Source: Maniola hyperantus | Taxonomy: Eukaryota > Arthropoda > Insecta > Lepidoptera > Nymphalidae | Reading direction: 5' to 3' | Assembly: GCF_902806685.2 (NCBI RefSeq) | Contig: NC_048542.1 | Coordinates: 7,858,533-7,922,532 of the forward strand | DNA: 64,000 nt | Shown here: piece after piece, positions 11,206 through 22,921 of the stretch | Layout: each line of letters starts with the position of its first letter | How positions within the stretch are numbered: the first letter of the stretch is position 1 | The notes under the pieces: generated by a model | The model's input: only the letters and a program-made list of their open reading frames with translations | Databases searched by the model: none | Told to the model about the DNA's origin: nothing | Position numbers and translations under genes: made by a program

Positions 11206-11432
11206 AAAAAAACCCCGACTGCGGTTTGCACTGCACCTTTTTAGTGTTTTCAGCGCATCAAAACGGCATTTTGTATTCAAATATACACAAATTCGTATTT
11301 TTTCGTACTTTACTTTTAAACCTCTTTAAAAAAATCTAGAGATCTGTGACACGCGGACGGACGACGGACAGACAGGCAGCAGAGTGATATTAATTGGGCT
11401 CCGTTTTTACCCTTTGGGTACGGAGCCCTAAT
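11206..11432 (+). repeat. Dispersed repeat R4 (ends GGGTACGGAGCCC)
   Basis: The 3' part reads GACGGACAGACAGGCAGCAG then GGGCTCCGTTTTTACCCTTT and GGGTACGGAGCCCTAA. The complement of this end begins the copy at 58500-58795. Confidence 0.5.
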
Positions 11433-12656
11433 GAAATAAATCAGCCTATGTAGTGTCCTAATGCAAGATTGCCAATCGTATCAAAGTACCGACAGTCTAT
11501 TCCAAACGGGTAACTAAAAATATAAGTTGCGATCGCAGTCACGTCACCGCGTCCTCAATGTTGATGACATGAGATTAACTTGCGATGCGCTTCGGCATCT
11601 GCCATGTCGTAGGTCATGGGCTATCAGCCAATAACAACGAGATAAAAACCATAAGTCCCATCAATTTGTTTTAAACTCTACTACCTTACAACAAGACTGA
11701 AAACAATTCGTATTAAAGTAAATTAATAGTTATGAGCGTATTTTCTTATCTAACCATTCACAGCTTTACCTGCCTTGCTTTTAGGTCTCTTTTCTATTGA
11801 TATTATGTTCAAGATAAATGCGTGGCCGGCTTGCGGCAAATAACTTTCAATTTTAACATTATATGATTTATATCTAAACAAGTTAAAGTTCAAATTAGTT
11901 TGATAAGCTTCTATGTGAGTGGTCAATGAATAACTAATAAAGAAGACATAATTTTTTCGGTATTTACAACAAAAAAAAAATTTAATACTTAATTCAAAAG
12001 AATTTTAAACAACATCTGTAAAATATTTAAATGTTACACATTATGTTTTGTTTGACTTTTAAATATATTTTTACTAATATCATATTACTTATTAAGTTTT
12101 TAGTATGACTTCGCTCAAGCTTGTTGTTTGGTAATGCTAATTTTGATATTTAGGTCCGATTAACTATTATTGATTTACATAATATACTCGTAGTTTCGAT
12201 TCGGAAAACAGAAATTATTTACCTATCATTTTTATCAATATAAAAAATTATCTGATTAAGTTGAAACTTTTTTCTTTGCTTTTGAGACTGCATTGCATTG
12301 TAAATATGTAATAATAAAAACATATAATTATGGGTAGGTACCTACATAAGAAGTCCACTTGGCACATTAAATCGGGAATATATCAACGTCAGCCCAGCAG
12401 TAGGGACGTATTTCTATTTACATTCGTGCGTATGCTTATGTGCGAATCAATCGTACGAATAGCCTATGTATCTACACGCCACATATCACAGCTTATAGCT
12501 ATTTCCAAGTATATGTATCTGTGTGAGAGGGTACGGCTTCCATGCCTCTCTGATTAAATATTCGCTGTGAGTGTCGATAAAAAGTTCAACAGATAGCATA
12601 TAAACAGCTTTTGATAATTTCAATTTAAAAAGACTCAAAAAAAGTAAAATATTAGA
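11433..12656. other. No gene seen
   Basis: AT-rich, with stops in all frames. A 75-codon frame at 12330-12557 has no recognisable features. Confidence 0.5.
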
Positions 12657-12835
12657 TACTAGCGACTCGCCCCGGCGTCACACGACTAGCTTATTCGTTC
12701 GCAGGAATCTCTAATTAAAAAAATATTACCGATGTTACTCAGGAATAATGTAGCTTTCAACTGGAGAAAGAACTTTCTTAATCGGTTCAGTAGTTCCAGA
12801 GATTACTTCCTACAAACAAACTTACAAGCTTTACC
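12657..12835 (-). mobile_element. Degraded Helitron, family C
   Basis: The complement of the family C body (GTTCAGTAGTTCCAGAGATTA; TTTCAACTGGAGAAAGAA; TACAAACAAACTTA) precedes a damaged terminus ACTAGCGACTCGCCCCGGCG. Compare 40460-40626 and 50136-50306. Confidence 0.5.
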
Positions 12836-13011
12836 TCATCAAATAATAATTATTACTTAGATATAGATAGTCGCGTATCATTACCCTATTTACGTTACGA
12901 AAGATTCGCTTCTGAATTTTTTAATAAATATCTAGGAGCAATCTTTAATGACGAAACCATTGTTTTTTGAGGCAGCCAATGGACAACTTGTAGGTAGGTA
13001 CACCATGCATG

Positions 13012-13139
13012 TATAGTACGCGACAGATTGAGATGGCAATCGGGGTATGAGGCAGGGGGTGCCCCGCACACCACCCGCACCTAGTTAGCGCGGAGAGCGT
13101 TCCCTCCCCGATTGCCATCTCGACCTGTGGCGTACTATA
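13012..13139. mobile_element. MITE family M2 (TATAGTACGCGACAG ends)
   Basis: TATAGTACGCGACAGATTGA on the left is inverted at the right (CGACCTGTGGCGTACTATA). ATGGCAATCGGGG blocks face inward and the centre is GC-rich, with CCCCGCACACCACCCGC. Six copies are in this window. Confidence 0.7.
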
Positions 13140-13516
13140 CCTATATTGTACGGTAATCATTGGAATATCGCTCAGGTAACTGCTCAAGATGGGGATACAT
13201 CAATGTAGGTACACCCCACATGTAGTTAGGTACCTAGTTCATGTCGTACATTTAGCTATTCGTCAATCAATCAAATTGGTTTCATTGACGGATGTCACGC
13301 CGCACACTCGCGTATGTAAAACAGCTATAGGTACCTGTTTGACACACAGCAAATTGATGTACAATTAATAGTTCGACACCCTCTCCCTAAAAGCAAGTGC
13401 TATTTTAGAAGTAGGAATTTATCGGGATGAGATCAATTGAAAAATGCAATGCTTCCACCAGTAGTTATTACTAGCTTATTCTCACGACTTGCTCGATGTG
13501 GACTACGCAAATTTCA

Positions 13517-14070
13517 AACCTGATACTCGCGATTTCGTACGCGTGGATTTAGGTTTTTAAAAAATTCGTGGGAACTCTCTGGTTTCTCTACTTTTTAACA
13601 AGCTATCATATTAATCGCGATCGATTCTCTGTAACCCGTTGAGGAGTTCCGTCCTCTATTTCTGAAACTGTTCATCAAATCTGCCCCAAACTTACATGGT
13701 ACCAACATGATAGTATAACCTTTGTAAAAAAGAATTGTGAAAATCAGTTCATATTTGACAGAGTTATGGAATAAAATCGATAAAAAAATTGATCCCGTAT
13801 CCCGAAGAATCCTTAATTTTTTCGGGATGAAAACTGCCCTATTTGTTAACCCGAACTCTCAGCTACTACTGTACCAAATTTCATTCAATTCCGTTCAGTA
13901 GTTTTCGCGTGATGCGGGCACAAACAGACAGACAGACAGACACGACAAAAATTCCAAAAAAAAATTGTTTTGGGGTCTACATCGATAATAAAGTTTCCCA
14001 CGATTAAAATTTTCAAAATATATTTAATGTACAGAAATTGTCCAGTTAGAGTTTTATTATAAGTATTAGA
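13517..14070 (-). mobile_element. Helitron, family E, with nested insertion
   Basis: On the minus strand it starts TCTAATACTTATAATAAAAC, includes a GTCTGTCTGTCTGTTTG-like run, and ends near a CGCGTACGAAATCGCGAG hairpin with a mutated CTAG. The body is interrupted at about 13597-13800 by sequence containing CCCGTTGAGGAGTTCC, typical of R2. Confidence 0.6.
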
Positions 14071-14612
14071 TATAGATGTATAGATACGTTTTATCTCTTA
14101 GTTACATCTACAGCTAAACCACGTCCCAAAAGCTCATAGTATTTGATGGTCATGCAATCTATTTTCTTACATTTGAACGTTATCACAGCCATGTGCTGTT
14201 CATAAATAACTTAATATGCAAACATTGCATGCATTTGCTTATGCTCATATGCGTCAGTGGCGTCTTCATTCGCCCATTTCAATAACGACTCTAATCTGCT
14301 AATACAGGCTATCAACTACTATCTCTTATTTTATGTAATTTTTTTAGATATCGACTAAAGGCCGAAATTAATAACTAACCTATCTGTAATCTGTAGATAA
14401 TTAGTCGTTGTTATTTGTCCAAAAAATATACAATTTATGACGAATAACAAACGTTTTTATTAGTCAGCTTTACTGAGTAACTAACTTATCGACAGATTAC
14501 TGACTGATTTCGACCGTAAATAACTAAATAGGCAATACCTGTATAGCTCGGAATATGATCGAATAACTAAGTAATTACTTGCAGAGTAGTAATTTACCAA
14601 CTTTATTATAAA
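14071..14612. other. No gene seen
   Basis: AT-rich, no long frame, nothing recognised. Confidence 0.5.
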
Positions 14613-14776
14613 CTAGCTTATAACCATAACTTCGTTCGCGTGGACTACACAAATTACAAACCCGTGTTTTACCCCTTAGGCGATGAATTTTCAAAAATGC
14701 AAATTCCAAATTTCTGATCCCGATCCGTCCAGTGGTTTAATCTGTGCGTTGATAGATCAGTCAGTCTGCTTTTGTT
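14613..14776 (-). mobile_element. Non-autonomous Helitron, family A
   Basis: Minus-strand 3' end is CGCGAACGAAGTTATGG..AAG-CTAG (14613-14616). The 5' region carries GACTGACTGATCTATCAACG. Beyond it lies an (AT)n run at 14784-14809 flanked by inverted GCTTTTGTT / AACAAAAGC. Confidence 0.65.
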
Positions 14777-14809
14777 AATATTGAATATATATATATATAT
14801 ATATATATA

Positions 14810-15489
14810 AACAAAAGCAATATATATATATAGAAGATAGATAGATGAATAATTTACCTATGTGCCTAGGTATTGTTATTATCTCTTGTTTTGTCGTGTT
14901 CGTATCTAACTGGATATTTACTTAAATCATAGTAAGTAAAAAAAATTAGAAACCGTCGCTTGTTAGTAAGAACTTACTTACTTAACTATTGGATAAGGAA
15001 TTTCGATGAAGTGAACCGAACTTTACAGAAAAAAGCATTTTGGCTCAAGGTTCAATTACTTAGGATATAAAAGCAAAAACAAGCAAAATCTTGCTAAGTT
15101 AACGGTCAAATTGTTTCCTCCAAAATATCAAATTTTCGTGGAAACAACGGTACACTTTTTACACTAATTAAGTAAGTAGGTAAGTACGCCGAAGCCCAAA
15201 ACACAAATTGGTCAAAACACAAACCGAAGTTGGGAGTTGCGAAATAAAATAAAAACGAACTCTAGACGTTTAAAAACGTCGTAAAACTCTCAAGGAGTTT
15301 ACCAAGAAAACCAATTTCGCTGGAAACCATTCCGCTGAGAAAATATCGGTGTATGTACTTACAAGGGACACAAATAAACGGGATCTTTTATATAAAAAGT
15401 CGGGCTCTATGTTGGAAAGAAAACCCGCCAGAGCGACCACCAAGCAAGGCGTTTTATTTTACAATTCCTTATATATATTCCTTTAAAAA
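14810..15489. other. No gene seen
   Basis: AT-rich, with a 67-codon frame at 15353-15556 that overlaps repeat sequence. Nothing else recognised. Confidence 0.45.
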
Positions 15490-15665
15490 AAACAACGTTA
15501 AAAATAATATATTTTTTTTACCGAATATATTATGTACTTACATAGAGTTGATATAGTTATATAATAATACTTGCGCAAATAGTCTATGATATATACCTAT
15601 ATCATATTTTTTTGAGACTCCACAATGGCACCTCAATGGCACCGACCCCAAAAAATATTATTTTA
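15490..15665. repeat. Half-copy of the foldback element at 10441
   Basis: Contains TACCGAATATATTATGTAC, AGAGTTGATATAGTTATAT, GACTCCACAATGGCACC and CAATGGCACCGACCCCAAAA, matching the left arm and centre of the 10441-10763 element with divergence. Confidence 0.5.
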
Positions 15666-15699
15666 ATATTTTATATTTTAATAATATGATGTGCCTGGT

Positions 15700-15970
15700 T
15701 AAAAACTGTTTACAGCTATTACACGGATCGCGAGCAATTTACTCTTATACGTTGAACATATTTGAAGATAGATAATGGAACTTCTCAACCACCACCACCT
15801 TCACCAAATTTATATTGGACCACCTGCGAAATTTATATGGGACCCTTTCAAACCAAAAAGAATTTTTCAAATCGGTCCAGGCATTTTCGACTAATCGGGG
15901 AACATACATTTTAAAAAAAGATTCAGACGAATTGAGAATCTCCTCCTCTTTTGAAGTCGGTTAAAAAGTC
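15700..15970 (-). repeat. R2 repeat, reverse orientation
   Basis: Complementary order to 10111-10385: GATCGCGAGCAATTTACTCT, GGAACTTCTCAACC, ATCGGTCCAGGCATTTTCGA, CTCCTCCTCTTTTGAAGTCG, GTTAAAAAGTC. Confidence 0.6.
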
Positions 15971-16277
15971 AATCCCACTATCTAACTTTAGAAAAAACCG
16001 AAATAATGTACGTGTTTACATAGAGATACTAAGACGTAGTACGCGGACGTTCAATGCGGATTAATGTTATTAAGAAAAATCAGAAATCGTCTTTCTATCA
16101 CAGAGTGTTGTATTATAGTAATAGTACTTACAGGTACCAGAATTCCTAAACGTATGCGAACCCTATTGGATGTAGTGGCTAAATCTTTATGCTGCGAACA
16201 GCACGAACTTGGAAGGCAAGCAAATACCACTCTCCATGAAAAGTTGTGTTAGTAACGCGCGTTTTATATAAGGCACG
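15971..16277. other. No gene seen
   Basis: A 62-codon frame at 16064-16252 shows no recognised domain. Nothing else stands out. Confidence 0.4.
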
Positions 16278-16745
16278 CTTACACGGGCAATTGAAATTCC
16301 GCAAAAACAGGAAATTCAGGCAATTATGAGGTCACGACCACTTGAAGCAATTTACTGCAATCAATACCTGAAAATGGCAGCATTGTTATGCAAAATAATT
16401 GCTCTAGATTGATTCATACGTGTTGCCGAGCAACAATCGCTTTTTCGCAAATTGCCCATCTTAGCGCACCACAGCACCGGCTGGGAGTCGCCCAGCCGGA
16501 GCTTCGCGCTCGCCACCCTCCCCGGTGACGCTGTAGCGGCCAGTAGGGCCCACGCTACATAGTCAATCCGAAACAACACGGCTGCGAGTCGCGCAAGACA
16601 GGTTGCGTCCTGCAATGGCATTGCCAACGCGATTTTTCTAAGTTGCTTCCGTGCCCATAATATGGCCATAGAAAAGTACCTGTGCTAAAAAGCGATAAGT
16701 TGCGTCGCAGTGAAAACGGGTTTTATGTGCGTCACCCCGTGTAAG
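16278..16745. mobile_element. Probable DNA-transposon remnant, CTTACACGGG ends
   Basis: CTTACACGGG at 16278 is inverted as CCCGTGTAAG at 16736-16745, enclosing 468 bp whose middle (16460-16640) is unusually GC-rich. A 102-codon minus-strand frame (16669-16361) fills the core but matches no transposase motif I know. Transposon superfamily unassigned. Confidence 0.5.
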
Positions 16746-16992
16746 AATAGGAACTAAACTTAAGCTGAAAACAACATCAATCGAGACAGCCGTGTCGATA
16801 AAAATATTTCGTGCGTAAAGCGTGTACCACTCTCGTAAAATTGTTTACGTTTACGGTCCTATATCGCGATACCGTAGTCGGCTATCTTTTCTTTATTTTA
16901 TTTTGACGACTAATATTAACTGCTGCTGAGTTGTCGATAATCTGCTTAATGACGAAACCGTACTTAAAACATCAGTGTCAGTCAATATACTA

Positions 16993-17190
16993 TGTATGTG
17001 AAAGCATTCGTTGTTGGTTTATTAGTTTGTCCTTCAATCATGTCGCAACGGATCAATGGATCACCGTGATTTTGTTGACTGGGTTTAGCTAAAGACCTGG
17101 AGAGCGACATAGGCTTTTTTACCCCGGAAAACCAAAGCTTCCACTGGATTTTTAAAAACCTAAATCCACGTAGTCGCAGGCATCAGCAAG
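16993..17190 (+). mobile_element. Helitron, family B
   Basis: Has GTTGGTTTATTAGTTTGTCC, TCAATCATGTCGCAACGG, AAAGACCTGGAGAGCGACAT, then AACCTAAATCCACGTAGTCG-CAGGCATCAG and a mutated CAAG terminus. Confidence 0.6.
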
Positions 17191-18094
17191 TTATTTATAA
17201 AGTATGATTTTTTTATGATTGATTGATAACATTTTTCCGCGAAAACAGGGGGGTCCAGATTGTACTAAATAAAAGTAATATAACCGATTCCTCTGATTAA
17301 AGAATGGAATAATACCGCCTTCTATCCCAAAGCACCGAATCCATACAAAGATTGTTTAAGAAAAAGTCACAAGTTCTTTACTATTGTGTAATCGTAATGA
17401 ATTCCATCGACTTCGCTGAGTATTGACAAACTCACGTTAAAAATGTTTGCCCTAACCAGCTCAATTTGAAAAGGAACGTAAAATTGCTACATTTTAGTGG
17501 CGGAAATCCCAGGTGTCGATTGAAAGTAAGTATAGTAAGCGACATTGTTATGTCTTGAGTCCGTGATTGATGAATAAGCTGAGATCAAACACACAAAAGT
17601 TCATTGCAAATCTTTAATCATGCTACATGCAAGTTGAGCGCCAGGAGGGTTTTCGTTGGAGGTGGTGAATCAGGTGCCCTTCCACACCAAGGAAGCTAGC
17701 CTCAGACGATCTCAGGGTTGTTCTTACAATTTTATTAGGTCCCGTAGTAGAAGGGCGTGGCGTTAGGCTATCAACAAATAAGAAAAACTATAATTGTAGT
17801 ATGCCACGTACAAATCACAGTACCTACACAACCCGCGGTGCCGTGAAGACAATAATATTTACTATAAGCCTAGCACTCACCCCTTCTGCTTGCACCTGAT
17901 ACAATTTCCAAAATCAATGTACTAAAAATATAGTAAGTAGATATTTACATCACTCATGCATTCTGAAAATCACCTATGCAGGTAGTTGGTACCTGCATTA
18001 CACCACTACAACCGTTCACACACAAGGTCGATTCGAAAGTGTTCTTATTTCCGATAATACGTCACACTAATTTGCTAAATTGAAAATAAAAAAT
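17191..18094. other. No gene seen
   Basis: Unremarkable AT-rich sequence. A moderately GC-richer stretch at 17640-17760 carries no open frame of note. Confidence 0.45.
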
Positions 18095-18200
18095 AAAAAT
18101 GTATTATCACACTAATGCCCGGGTGGGATTCGAACCTGTGAGCTCCAAGTCCAACCTATACTGCGGCAAGAAAGCGGCTGTACTCCCGCTGCGCTGCGAC
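18095..18200 (-). repeat. tRNA-like SINE head
   Basis: Complement contains GGTTCGAATCCCACCCGGGC, a perfect pol III B-box (GGTTCGANTCC) context, followed by an AT-rich tail. No matching clover-leaf with acceptor stem was found, so it is a SINE remnant, not a tRNA gene. Confidence 0.55.
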
Positions 18201-18216
18201 CAGTTATCTCATATCA

Positions 18217-18362
18217 ACATGTCGAGATGGCAATCGGGGTGGGGACGCCCCGCACACCACCCGAGCTAATCCGGTGCGGGATGGCGCGGGTAACGTGCGG
18301 GCGTGCGGAGCGTCCCCCCTATCTCATACCCCGACTGCCATCTCGACCTGTCGCGTACTATA
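18217..18362. mobile_element. MITE family M2
   Basis: GTCGAGATGGCAATCGGGGT on the left and the inverted block CCGACTGCCATCTCGACCTG-TCGCGTACTATA on the right. The left terminal 10 bp are lost. Confidence 0.65.
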
Positions 18363-18599
18363 TTTATTAATTCAATCGTAATTCGTAATTTAATATTGTC
18401 TATGATAAACTAGTAAGTATTTGATCTACACCATAAACTTATTATTCAAAAGTGAGCCACATCCACATTATTTAAGAAAGAAGGAACTAGGTATAGGATA
18501 ATGGACTAAGAGCCAGTGCGTGCAAGTTTGTTTGGATCATGGTGGCTTTGGCAGATAACAGGTAACTTTAATAAACATCAGAATTAAAGAATTGGATCC

Positions 18600-18690
18600 A
18601 GATTTTTATGAGACCACCACGGAAGCTCCTCTGGTAAAAAAACGGACCGACTTGAGAACCACCTCCTTTTTGAAAGTCTGTTAAAAATAA
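18600..18690 (-). repeat. R2 fragment
   Basis: GGAAGCTCCTCTGG and GAACCACCTCCTTTTTGAAA-GTCTGTTAAAAA resemble the reversed R2 end. Confidence 0.4.
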
Positions 18691-19011
18691 AAAGTCCATT
18701 CCAGTCGGTATTCAACATTCATATTCTTAAACTGTTTCCAATTTTAGAGGAAGATATTTCAACAATTTCTGATTATTACTTTTGGTCGGCACTCGGCTGT
18801 ACCGCAAAATCGATTTCAATTAAAATACACGAGCCACCCGCGGTTTCAGCTTGCATCGATACAAAATATAACCGCGATTCAATTTTATTCGATGACCCAA
18901 ATTTCAACTGCCGCTACAAAACTACGCAGGTCCGATGTGATTGCTTATTGATTTATTTAGATATTGTTTTAACTGAGGGATATTTTTTCTCCCGGAAGCA
19001 ATCACAGTAGG

Positions 19012-19083
19012 TATAGTACGCGACATGTTCAGATGGCAATCGGGGTATGAGGTGGGAGGACGCCGCGATTGCCATCTCGACGT
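19012..19083. mobile_element. MITE family M2, deleted copy
   Basis: Left end TATAGTACGCGACATGTTCA and the inward block are followed directly by GATTGCCATCTCGACG. Most of the centre and the right terminus are missing. Confidence 0.6.
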
Positions 19084-19090
19084 TTCTGTT

Positions 19091-19446
19091 AGAGATAGAT
19101 CACTAGCTATTGGCTTACTGTGAAGCGACACAAGCCTTGATTTTGTTTCTGCTCCGACCAGAAGAATTTATCATTCGTCTGATTCGAGGTCAAAGGCGTT
19201 CTCCTATTACGTAAGTGGTGCTCTACTGAGCTGCCACGCATACCTAATGTAGTATCTTCAGGTTATCTAGAGATAGATCACTAGCTATTGGCTTACTGTG
19301 AAGCGACACAAGCCTTGATTTTGTTTCTGCTCCGACCAGAGGAATTTAGCATTCGTCTGATTCGAGGTCAAAGGCGTTCTCCTATTACGTAAGTGGTGCT
19401 CTACTGAGCTGCCACGCATACCTAATGTAGTATCTTCAGGTTATCT
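19091..19446 (-). repeat. Tandem duplication of a 178-bp tRNA-derived SINE-like unit
   Basis: Two units, 19091-19268 and 19269-19446, abut exactly and differ at only about two positions (AGAAGAATTTATC versus AGAGGAATTTAGC). The complement starts like a tRNA: TGGCAGCTCAGTAGAGCA (A-box) and later GACCTCGAATC (degenerate B-box). The very high identity indicates a recent duplication. Confidence 0.75.
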
Positions 19447-19584
19447 TCCGTCGTAAGGCCTGGACATACCTACCTATAAAGCGCGACAGCAACGAAGCGT
19501 ATCGCGAAACAACTGCTACAGCACGACACAAAGTCACACTGCTCTTGTGTAAGATCTGTGTGAACGTTCACATAATCCATACTA

Positions 19585-19949
19585 TCCATACTAATATTAT
19601 GAATGCGAAAGTGTGTCTGTCTGTCTGCTAGATTTTCACGGTCCAATCGTCTAACCATTTTTTATGAAATTTGGTACAGAGTCAGCTTCCATCCCGGGAA
19701 TGGGCATAGGTTTACTTAATGTTATATTTTGTATATTTTGTATAGAAGCAGGCGTTATTTTGCGGAAGTCCATGACAAACAATGAATGCTGCATGTTGCA
19801 TCATACAGATTCGACCTGTTTCAGCGGATTATAGCAAATTAAGCTTTTGGTTCATTGTATAATGTTATACCTATTAATGAAAATTAAAGAGTTCCCGCGG
19901 GATTTAAAAAACCTAAATCCACGAGAACGAAGTTGCGGGCATCATCGAA
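19585..19949 (+). mobile_element. Helitron with internal insertion
   Basis: Starts TCCATACTAATATTATGAAT and GCGAAAGTGTGTCTGTCTGT; ends AACCTAAATCCACGAGAACG-AAGTTGCGGGCATCAT then CGAA, a mutated CTAG. About 140 bp from 19712 (GCAGGCGTTATTTTGCGG..) are foreign to other copies. Confidence 0.6.
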
Positions 19950-20123
19950 TTACTTATAGGTAAATTAACAGCTTTTTACAAAAATCGTGCCAACTGGTGT
20001 CTGCTCTGCACGAATGTTTAAGCTACTATGTAACATTATTTACGATGGGCCTTCCCGTGTCGTCTATTTATGTAAACAATTATATTATGTTTTAAATTAC
20101 GCATCGATTTGGAAATCCGGGCG

Positions 20124-20266
20124 TACAGTACGTGACAGGTCGAGATAGCAATCGGGGAGGAAACGCCTCGTACCCGCACAGCCCCCCCCCCCCCCCCCAC
20201 CGCGCTAACCGATGACGTGCGGGTGTGCAGGGCGTCCCCCCGCCTCATACCCCGATTGCCATCTCG
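20124..20266. mobile_element. MITE family M2 with poly-C expansion
   Basis: Left end TACAGTACGTGACAGGTCGA and right block CCCCGATTGCCATCTCG. The GC-rich centre contains an uninterrupted run of 18-19 C at about 20180-20200. Confidence 0.6.
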
Positions 20267-20312
20267 TGACTCGTGGACTTTAGGTAGGTACGTATACTCA
20301 ATTTACACCACC

Positions 20313-20582
20313 ATGGCTTGCGAAAATGGAGAAAGTGCGATGTTCGTCAGAAGCCCACAGCGACACATATTTGGCATAAACGGTGTCGAATACCGTTGTG
20401 CGAATTTTTATTTCGATAGATGTAATTGTATCTATAGGTATAATCAATATATCCGGAAAACAAAAAGTGATCATCCGGTATGGGTGTGCCTAGATGATCA
20501 GTTGTTAGACTTAGCAAGGACCAAAAAAAAATTAAAGTGGTACAGTCATTCTAACAAAAATTCTATCAAGCCTCCTATTTAA
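20313..20582 (+). CDS. Unassigned small open frame (about 89 aa)
   Basis: ATG in a good context (CACCATGGCTTGC) opens a frame that starts MACENGESAMFVRSPQRH and ends at a TAA at 20580-20582. The middle is cysteine- and aromatic-rich (YRCANFYFDRCNCIYRYNQY). No signal peptide or clear domain is visible. A weak resemblance of its opening (FVRSPQ..) to FLYWCH-type zinc fingers is not supported by the expected Trp-Cys-His spacing. It begins about 45 bp after the M2 MITE at 20124-20266. It may be chance or a lineage-specific gene. Confidence 0.2.
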   Translation: MACENGESAMFVRSPQRHIFGINGVEYRCANFYFDRCNCIYRYNQYIRKTKSDHPVWVCLDDQLLDLARTKKKLKWYSHSNKNSIKPPI

Positions 20583-21251
20583 GGCTTCCTTCCCGTACCG
20601 ACCCGCTACCAAAACAGTTAGTAATAAGGCCAGATTTGCTTACGAATCTTATAATTAGCACATTCCACAGCCGCAAATTTTATGTACGATACTGCCATTA
20701 CATACTCAATATGTCCTTAATTACCTTATAATATAGATTTCTTTTTCAAATATCATAAAAAAATAATTTGGATAAAATCACCCTTGGGATATTTTATGAG
20801 GACAACAAAATATATAAAGAGGAAAGAAACAAATGACGTTAATATCGCCTTAAAAGTTTAGAATCAACTAACTAACCACTCCAAGAAACGCACATGAGAT
20901 TAGGTACTAATGGACCTAAATAACTATTTACACTTAACACATCATTTATTCGATTTTCAGTTTCGTTGGCGACGACGCGACGGTTGAATCTTTTGCAAAT
21001 CACAGGAGCAAATGTAGCGTTTGTCACAATCTTATACATTAACATGAGGTGCTCCCGAAGTAACCTATTCCAATCAGATAAGTGACTACTTTTTCATAAT
21101 CAAAATTCAAGAATTTTTAGCAAAGCCCAAAAATGCTGCGAATTCGTAGAGCTAACACCTCAACTATGGACTTAATCATATTTGTATAATCGTAAGTAGG
21201 TACTTAAATATGTACAATAAAACTTATCGACGTATGTTAGACCGTGACTAT
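20583..21251. other. No gene seen
   Basis: AT-rich; nothing recognised. Confidence 0.45.
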
Positions 21252-21380
21252 ATTATATATTCCAGCTATACTCACCGCCCGCCACGCCGCCGCGCGGCCG
21301 CGGCGCGTGCGGCTCGCAGTTTCAACCGCGTCGCGTAGCGAGCTGAGTCCCTGTGAAAAAGGACCCTGGAAGGGTTCGAA
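21252..21380 (-). repeat. GC-rich dispersed-repeat-like block
   Basis: A CpG-dense island (GCCGCCGCGCGGCCGCGGCG, 21286-21305) in AT-rich flanks, followed by CGCGTCGCGTAGCGAGCTGA and AAGGACCCTGGAAGGGTTCG, a text style I associate with common lepidopteran repeats. The repeat call is an inference because only one copy is in this window. Confidence 0.35.
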
Positions 21381-21751
21381 ACTACTCGGACTTACGTCGA
21401 CTAAATAGGTACGTGAGTATATTTCGGATAACCTATAGTTATGATGGCAATCACTCACAATAGTTAAACGCTAAAAATACTCCTGGACAAAGAAGACGTT
21501 CAGGCATCGCTAGGCTGTTTAAGCACCGTGATGTTATCATTTTACAATGCTATGCGCTTAGTAACGGCAAGTTTAACGTGACTGGCCACGCCCACCACAG
21601 CTTAACGAAAACTGTTAGCACCTACCCGATAACTCCTTGCTATGCCTATGTGAATATTTCGAGGTTATGCTAAGGGCCCATTTACCCTATTTTAATTAAG
21701 CTATGATAGATGTAAAGCACAGACCCCTTACAACCAAGTATGAGGGTTTGT

Positions 21752-21879
21752 GCAGACGAGAGACTGTTGTCCGCGGAGGACAAAAGTCCCTCATCTTTTA
21801 CTACGATGTTTTGCCGTCTAAAAGTGTAACCACAGTTATAAAGTGGTCCATGTTTGTCCTCCGCGTCCGCATCGTCTGC
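21752..21879. mobile_element. MITE M4 (GCAGACGA ends)
   Basis: GCAGACGAGAGACTGTTGTC-CGCGGAGGACAAA on the left is mirrored by TTTGTCCTCCGCG-TCCGCATCGTCTGC on the right, spanning about 128 bp. Confidence 0.55.
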
Positions 21880-22720
21880 TCCGGCCCAACTGTGCGCATG
21901 CTTTTCAGTTTAAATTAACTTTGAAATGCTGGCCAATTCTTTATTTCATATATGTATGTATATAAGACGTAAGTAGTTAAGAAATAGATCGCGCATTTCC
22001 GGTTGATTTTCACGGTACCCAGTACAATAAGAAAATTCAAAGGTTGATTGTACGGTAAGTACTAATTTTTACTAGCCATCGAGAGTAAATCAGCAAGCTT
22101 AGGTATAACATCCTGGGACACATCTAAGCAGTATCCTGTGATGAAATAATTTCCGCTGACACCACGACCACAACAGATCCCCGGTCTGTAATCCGTCAGT
22201 GTCTAGCGTTTGATGAATCGCTACATTCGCAATATTAACCGAACAAGCTCGGCTATATACTATAGGAAGTATCTATTTTGTACTTAAGTCATTAAGTAAA
22301 TACATAAACTAATAGATTTAAGTGAATACAACGATCAAGCTTTTATATAAGTGAGAATCACCCTGTTTTAAAATCATTTAGGCGATGTCCACACATATCT
22401 TTATTTTATTTACTTATTTAATTATTTATAGACTATTTTAAAATTATTCTACGTATAACGTCGCATTTTTATTTGGACGTTCATATATATGCGTGTTATT
22501 TATTCGCAATGACATAACAACATCCGCCCCGGTAAGTGCTTAATGCTATCCTCGGCTGTGCAAATATTGGCGAAGCGACGAGTGGAGGGAGAAGCAATGT
22601 AAACGTCTAGCTCTAGCACATTTCAGGGTACGAGGAATCGCTGGCTTCTCGTGCCTTAGAATATATTATGTTAAGTAATAATTATTACTAAGAAACTGGG
22701 CTGAATCGTATAGAAATTTT
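21880..22720. other. No gene seen
   Basis: AT-rich, no recognised element. Confidence 0.45.
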
Positions 22721-22875
22721 CCAAAGTGTCACGTTTCCGAGATATACATAAGTTATCAAAGTTGTACTGGTGGCTAGACTGTTGTACTGATGACTCCACC
22801 AGTATAACTTTGATAGCTTATATATATATACAAACATATATATTATATATATCTCTCGAAAACGTGACACTTTGG
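22721..22875. mobile_element. Foldback MITE (CCAAAGTGTCACGTTT ends)
   Basis: CCAAAGTGTCACGTTTCCGA at the left is inverted as CTCGAAAACGTGACACTTTGG at the right; inner arms (AGTTATCAAAGTTGTACTGG / CCAGTATAACTTTGATAGCT) extend the fold. The right arm has an inserted AT-rich microsatellite. Confidence 0.65.
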
Positions 22876-22921
22876 ATGATTTTGTCTCATATACAATACT
22901 TGTTTGTATTGATGCCCGCTA

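Noticed and set aside
12945..13187. Small minus-strand proteins over several GC-rich blocks (also 18922-19131, 20036-20248, 30949-31215)
   Set aside because: All are translations of M2 MITE copies.
16361..16669. 102-codon frame as a transposase or cellular gene
   Set aside because: It lies inside inverted terminal repeats and shows no catalytic motif; kept only as part of the transposon remnant.
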